The notes under the pieces are model-generated. The model worked only from the letters and a program-made list of their open reading frames with translations. It was not told the origin of the DNA and searched no databases. The translations under genes and the position numbers were made by a program. Positions 3,914 through 5,091 of a stretch of 5,091 nucleotides of DNA are shown piece after piece (positions within the stretch are counted from its first letter, which is position 1; every line of letters begins with the position of its first letter). Origin of the DNA: Atopobiaceae bacterium (GTDB taxonomy: Bacteria; Actinomycetota; Coriobacteriia; Coriobacteriales; Atopobiaceae); assembly GCA_017460265.1 (NCBI GenBank), contig JAFUBJ010000296.1, forward strand, positions 1 to 5,091. Reading direction: 5' to 3'.

Positions 3914-4900
3914 ATGTTACAGCGTTTTACCGGCCAAGACGTGCGCGAGGCGTACGTGCGCATCGCTGACTTTGTCAGGAGGACCCCTCTCGAAGACTCC
4001 ATCTACCTCAACGACGAGGACCATCGCTATCGCTTCAAGCTTGAAAGCCAGCAGCTGGGCAAGAGCTTCAAGATTCGCGGTGCGCTCAACACGCTGGCCC
4101 AGCTCCCGCGCGCCCAAATCGAGCGCGGCGTGGGCACCATCTCCACGGGAAACCACGGCATTGCGGTGAGCTATGCCTGCAGGCTGCTTGGCATCAAGAA
4201 CTGTGTGGTCATCGTGCCGTTTGGCACGCCCCGTCCCAAGCTCGATCGCATCCGCTTCTACGGCGCGCGCGTCATGCTCATGGGCAACGACTACGAGGAT
4301 GCCCTGACGCTGGGGCTCAACTACATCGACCGCCACGAGCTCTTCTACGTTGACCCCGGCGACCGCGACCCGCGCGTCTACGCAGGCTGCGGGACCATCG
4401 GCTATGAAATCATGGTCGCCCATCCCAAGGTGGACACCATCGTCGCGCCCATGGGAAGCGGCGGGCTCATCACGGGCATCGCTGTCGCGGCAAAGGCCAT
4501 CAACCCCAGCGTGCGCATCGTGGGCGTGCAGACCGCTGCCTGCCCGGCCGTGGCCAGGTCACTTGCCGACGGAGTGCTGTACGACAAGTACCCCACGCAG
4601 GGAGACACCATCTGCGATGCCGTGGTGGGTGGTGCCGGAACGCTGGCCTTCGAGATGCTTCCCGACCTCATCGACCAGATCATCATCGTGAGTGAAGAGT
4701 CTATTCTTGACGCCATGTGCTTCATGGCCATAGAGGAGCAGTGCGTGATCGAAGGCGGCAGTGCCATGGTGGTCGCCGCCGTGCGCGAGTATCGTGACCT
4801 CGTGGGAGGCTCAGACGTGGCGCTTGTCATCACGGGTGGCAACGTCGACGGGGATATGTTGCACGCCGCGCTCGACGCCCAGCTACGTACCGATGGCTAA
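3914..4900 (+). CDS. PLP-dependent threonine/serine dehydratase-family enzyme
   Basis: 328 aa, close to catabolic threonine dehydratase, without the C-terminal ACT-like regulatory domain of IlvA-type enzymes. It is a fold-type II PLP enzyme. SFKIRGA at 51-57 holds Lys53, the expected Schiff-base lysine. STGNHG (77-82) is the substrate/carboxylate loop. GSGGL (181-185) is the PLP phosphate loop, usually GGGGL. ITGGNVD (306-312) is the segment near the pyridine nitrogen, and Glu280 in VIEGGSAMV fits the cation-site/active-site region. Known members turn threonine or serine into an oxo-acid plus ammonia, or racemise serine. The STGNHG loop recalls EutB-like and related hydroxy-amino-acid dehydratases, so the substrate is open. 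Oddly, the residue before Ser51 is Lys50, where relatives have Gly (GSFK). The gene has its own promoter region and no operon partner here; it converges on the gene at the window end, with 39 nt between and no clear terminator. Confidence 0.88.
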   Translation: MLQRFTGQDVREAYVRIADFVRRTPLEDSIYLNDEDHRYRFKLESQQLGKSFKIRGALNTLAQLPRAQIERGVGTISTGNHGIAVSYACRLLGIKNCVVIVPFGTPRPKLDRIRFYGARVMLMGNDYEDALTLGLNYIDRHELFYVDPGDRDPRVYAGCGTIGYEIMVAHPKVDTIVAPMGSGGLITGIAVAAKAINPSVRIVGVQTAACPAVARSLADGVLYDKYPTQGDTICDAVVGGAGTLAFEMLPDLIDQIIIVSEESILDAMCFMAIEEQCVIEGGSAMVVAAVREYRDLVGGSDVALVITGGNVDGDMLHAALDAQLRTDG

Positions 4901-4939
4901 GGCCGCGCCGGCGCATCGCTCAAGCCTTGTTGTGCCCAG

Positions 4940-5091
4940 CTAAGCGTTCATGAGGATGAGTTCCGCCGCGACGTAGATGAGCGTGACGATGCCATATACC
5001 TGCACGAGCGTCTTCCAGCGGTGCACCAAAAGGCCCACGAACTCGCGCAGGAAGGCGGTGGGCCAGACGTAGTACTTGGTCTTGGCCCCCA
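4940..5091 (-). CDS. C-terminus of an unrecognised, probably membrane protein (5' partial)
   Basis: On the minus strand a frame is open from the window edge to TAG at 4940-4942, giving 49 codons and ending VAAELILMNA. It begins GAKTKYYVWPTAFLREF, then a moderately hydrophobic stretch (FVGLLVHRWKTLVQ) and a final hydrophobic segment (VYGIVTLIYVAAELILM) that looks like a terminal membrane helix. Third positions are rich in G or C like the neighbouring genes, which supports real coding. Aromatic and basic residues flank the hydrophobic parts, as at membrane interfaces. I do not recognise the family. The gene converges on the PLP enzyme gene. Confidence 0.6.
   Translation of the reverse strand, partial: GAKTKYYVWPTAFLREFVGLLVHRWKTLVQVYGIVTLIYVAAELILMNA

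Noticed and set aside
4901..4939. Intrinsic terminator between the two convergent genes at the window end
   Set aside because: GCGCCGGCGC (within 4905-4914) is a palindrome without a loop and has no T-tract on either strand.

Overview
The window is GC-rich bacterial chromosome with tight, ordinary gene packing. The gene set (an NRAMP-related transporter with an altered ion site, a CBS-domain MgtE-like partner, LemA, TadA, a tRNA without an encoded CCA end) and the codon use suggest a high-GC Gram-positive organism, most likely a member of the Coriobacteriia (Olsenella, Collinsella or Eggerthella relatives). The placement is an inference from style and protein resemblance, not from a database match.

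Layout. Positions 1-1034 (+): the 3' part of a magnesium-transporter-like gene, with the end of an MgtE N-domain, a CBS pair and a membrane domain lacking the usual MgtE pore signatures. Positions 1034-2308 (+): an NRAMP-fold transporter whose start codon overlaps the previous stop (TAATG). Positions 2309-2423: a short spacer holding a nested inverted repeat and a -10-like box. Positions 2424-2508 (+): tRNA-Ser(UGA) with an unusual anticodon stem and T-loop. Positions 2537-3085 (+): lemA, only 28 nt after the tRNA, closed by a strong intrinsic terminator. Positions 3182-3670 (-): tadA, convergent with lemA. Positions 3671-3913: a divergent regulatory region with several dyads. Positions 3914-4900 (+): a fold-type II PLP enzyme of the threonine/serine dehydratase family. 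Positions 4940-5091 (-): the C-terminus of an unrecognised, probably membrane, protein.

How the parts fit. The first two genes look like a translationally coupled divalent-cation module. The transporter has lost the soft-ligand methionine and the asparagine of the classical NRAMP site, as in the NRAMP-related Mg2+ transporters (NRMTs) characterised from Eggerthella lenta. Its upstream partner has the Mg2+-sensing part of MgtE but no recognisable MgtE pore. The most interesting hypothesis here is therefore a split Mg2+ system: an MgtE-derived sensor/regulator coupled to an NRMT permease. TadA (wobble A-to-I editing) and the tRNA belong to translation. The PLP enzyme appears to be a monocistronic amino-acid catabolic gene with its own promoter region.

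Secondary points of interest are the atypical tRNA-Ser, the likely tRNA-lemA co-transcript, and a set of mutually exclusive hairpins overlapping a possible 19-codon ORF between tadA and the PLP enzyme gene. No CRISPR array, insertion sequence, phage gene or clear sign of recent transfer was seen.
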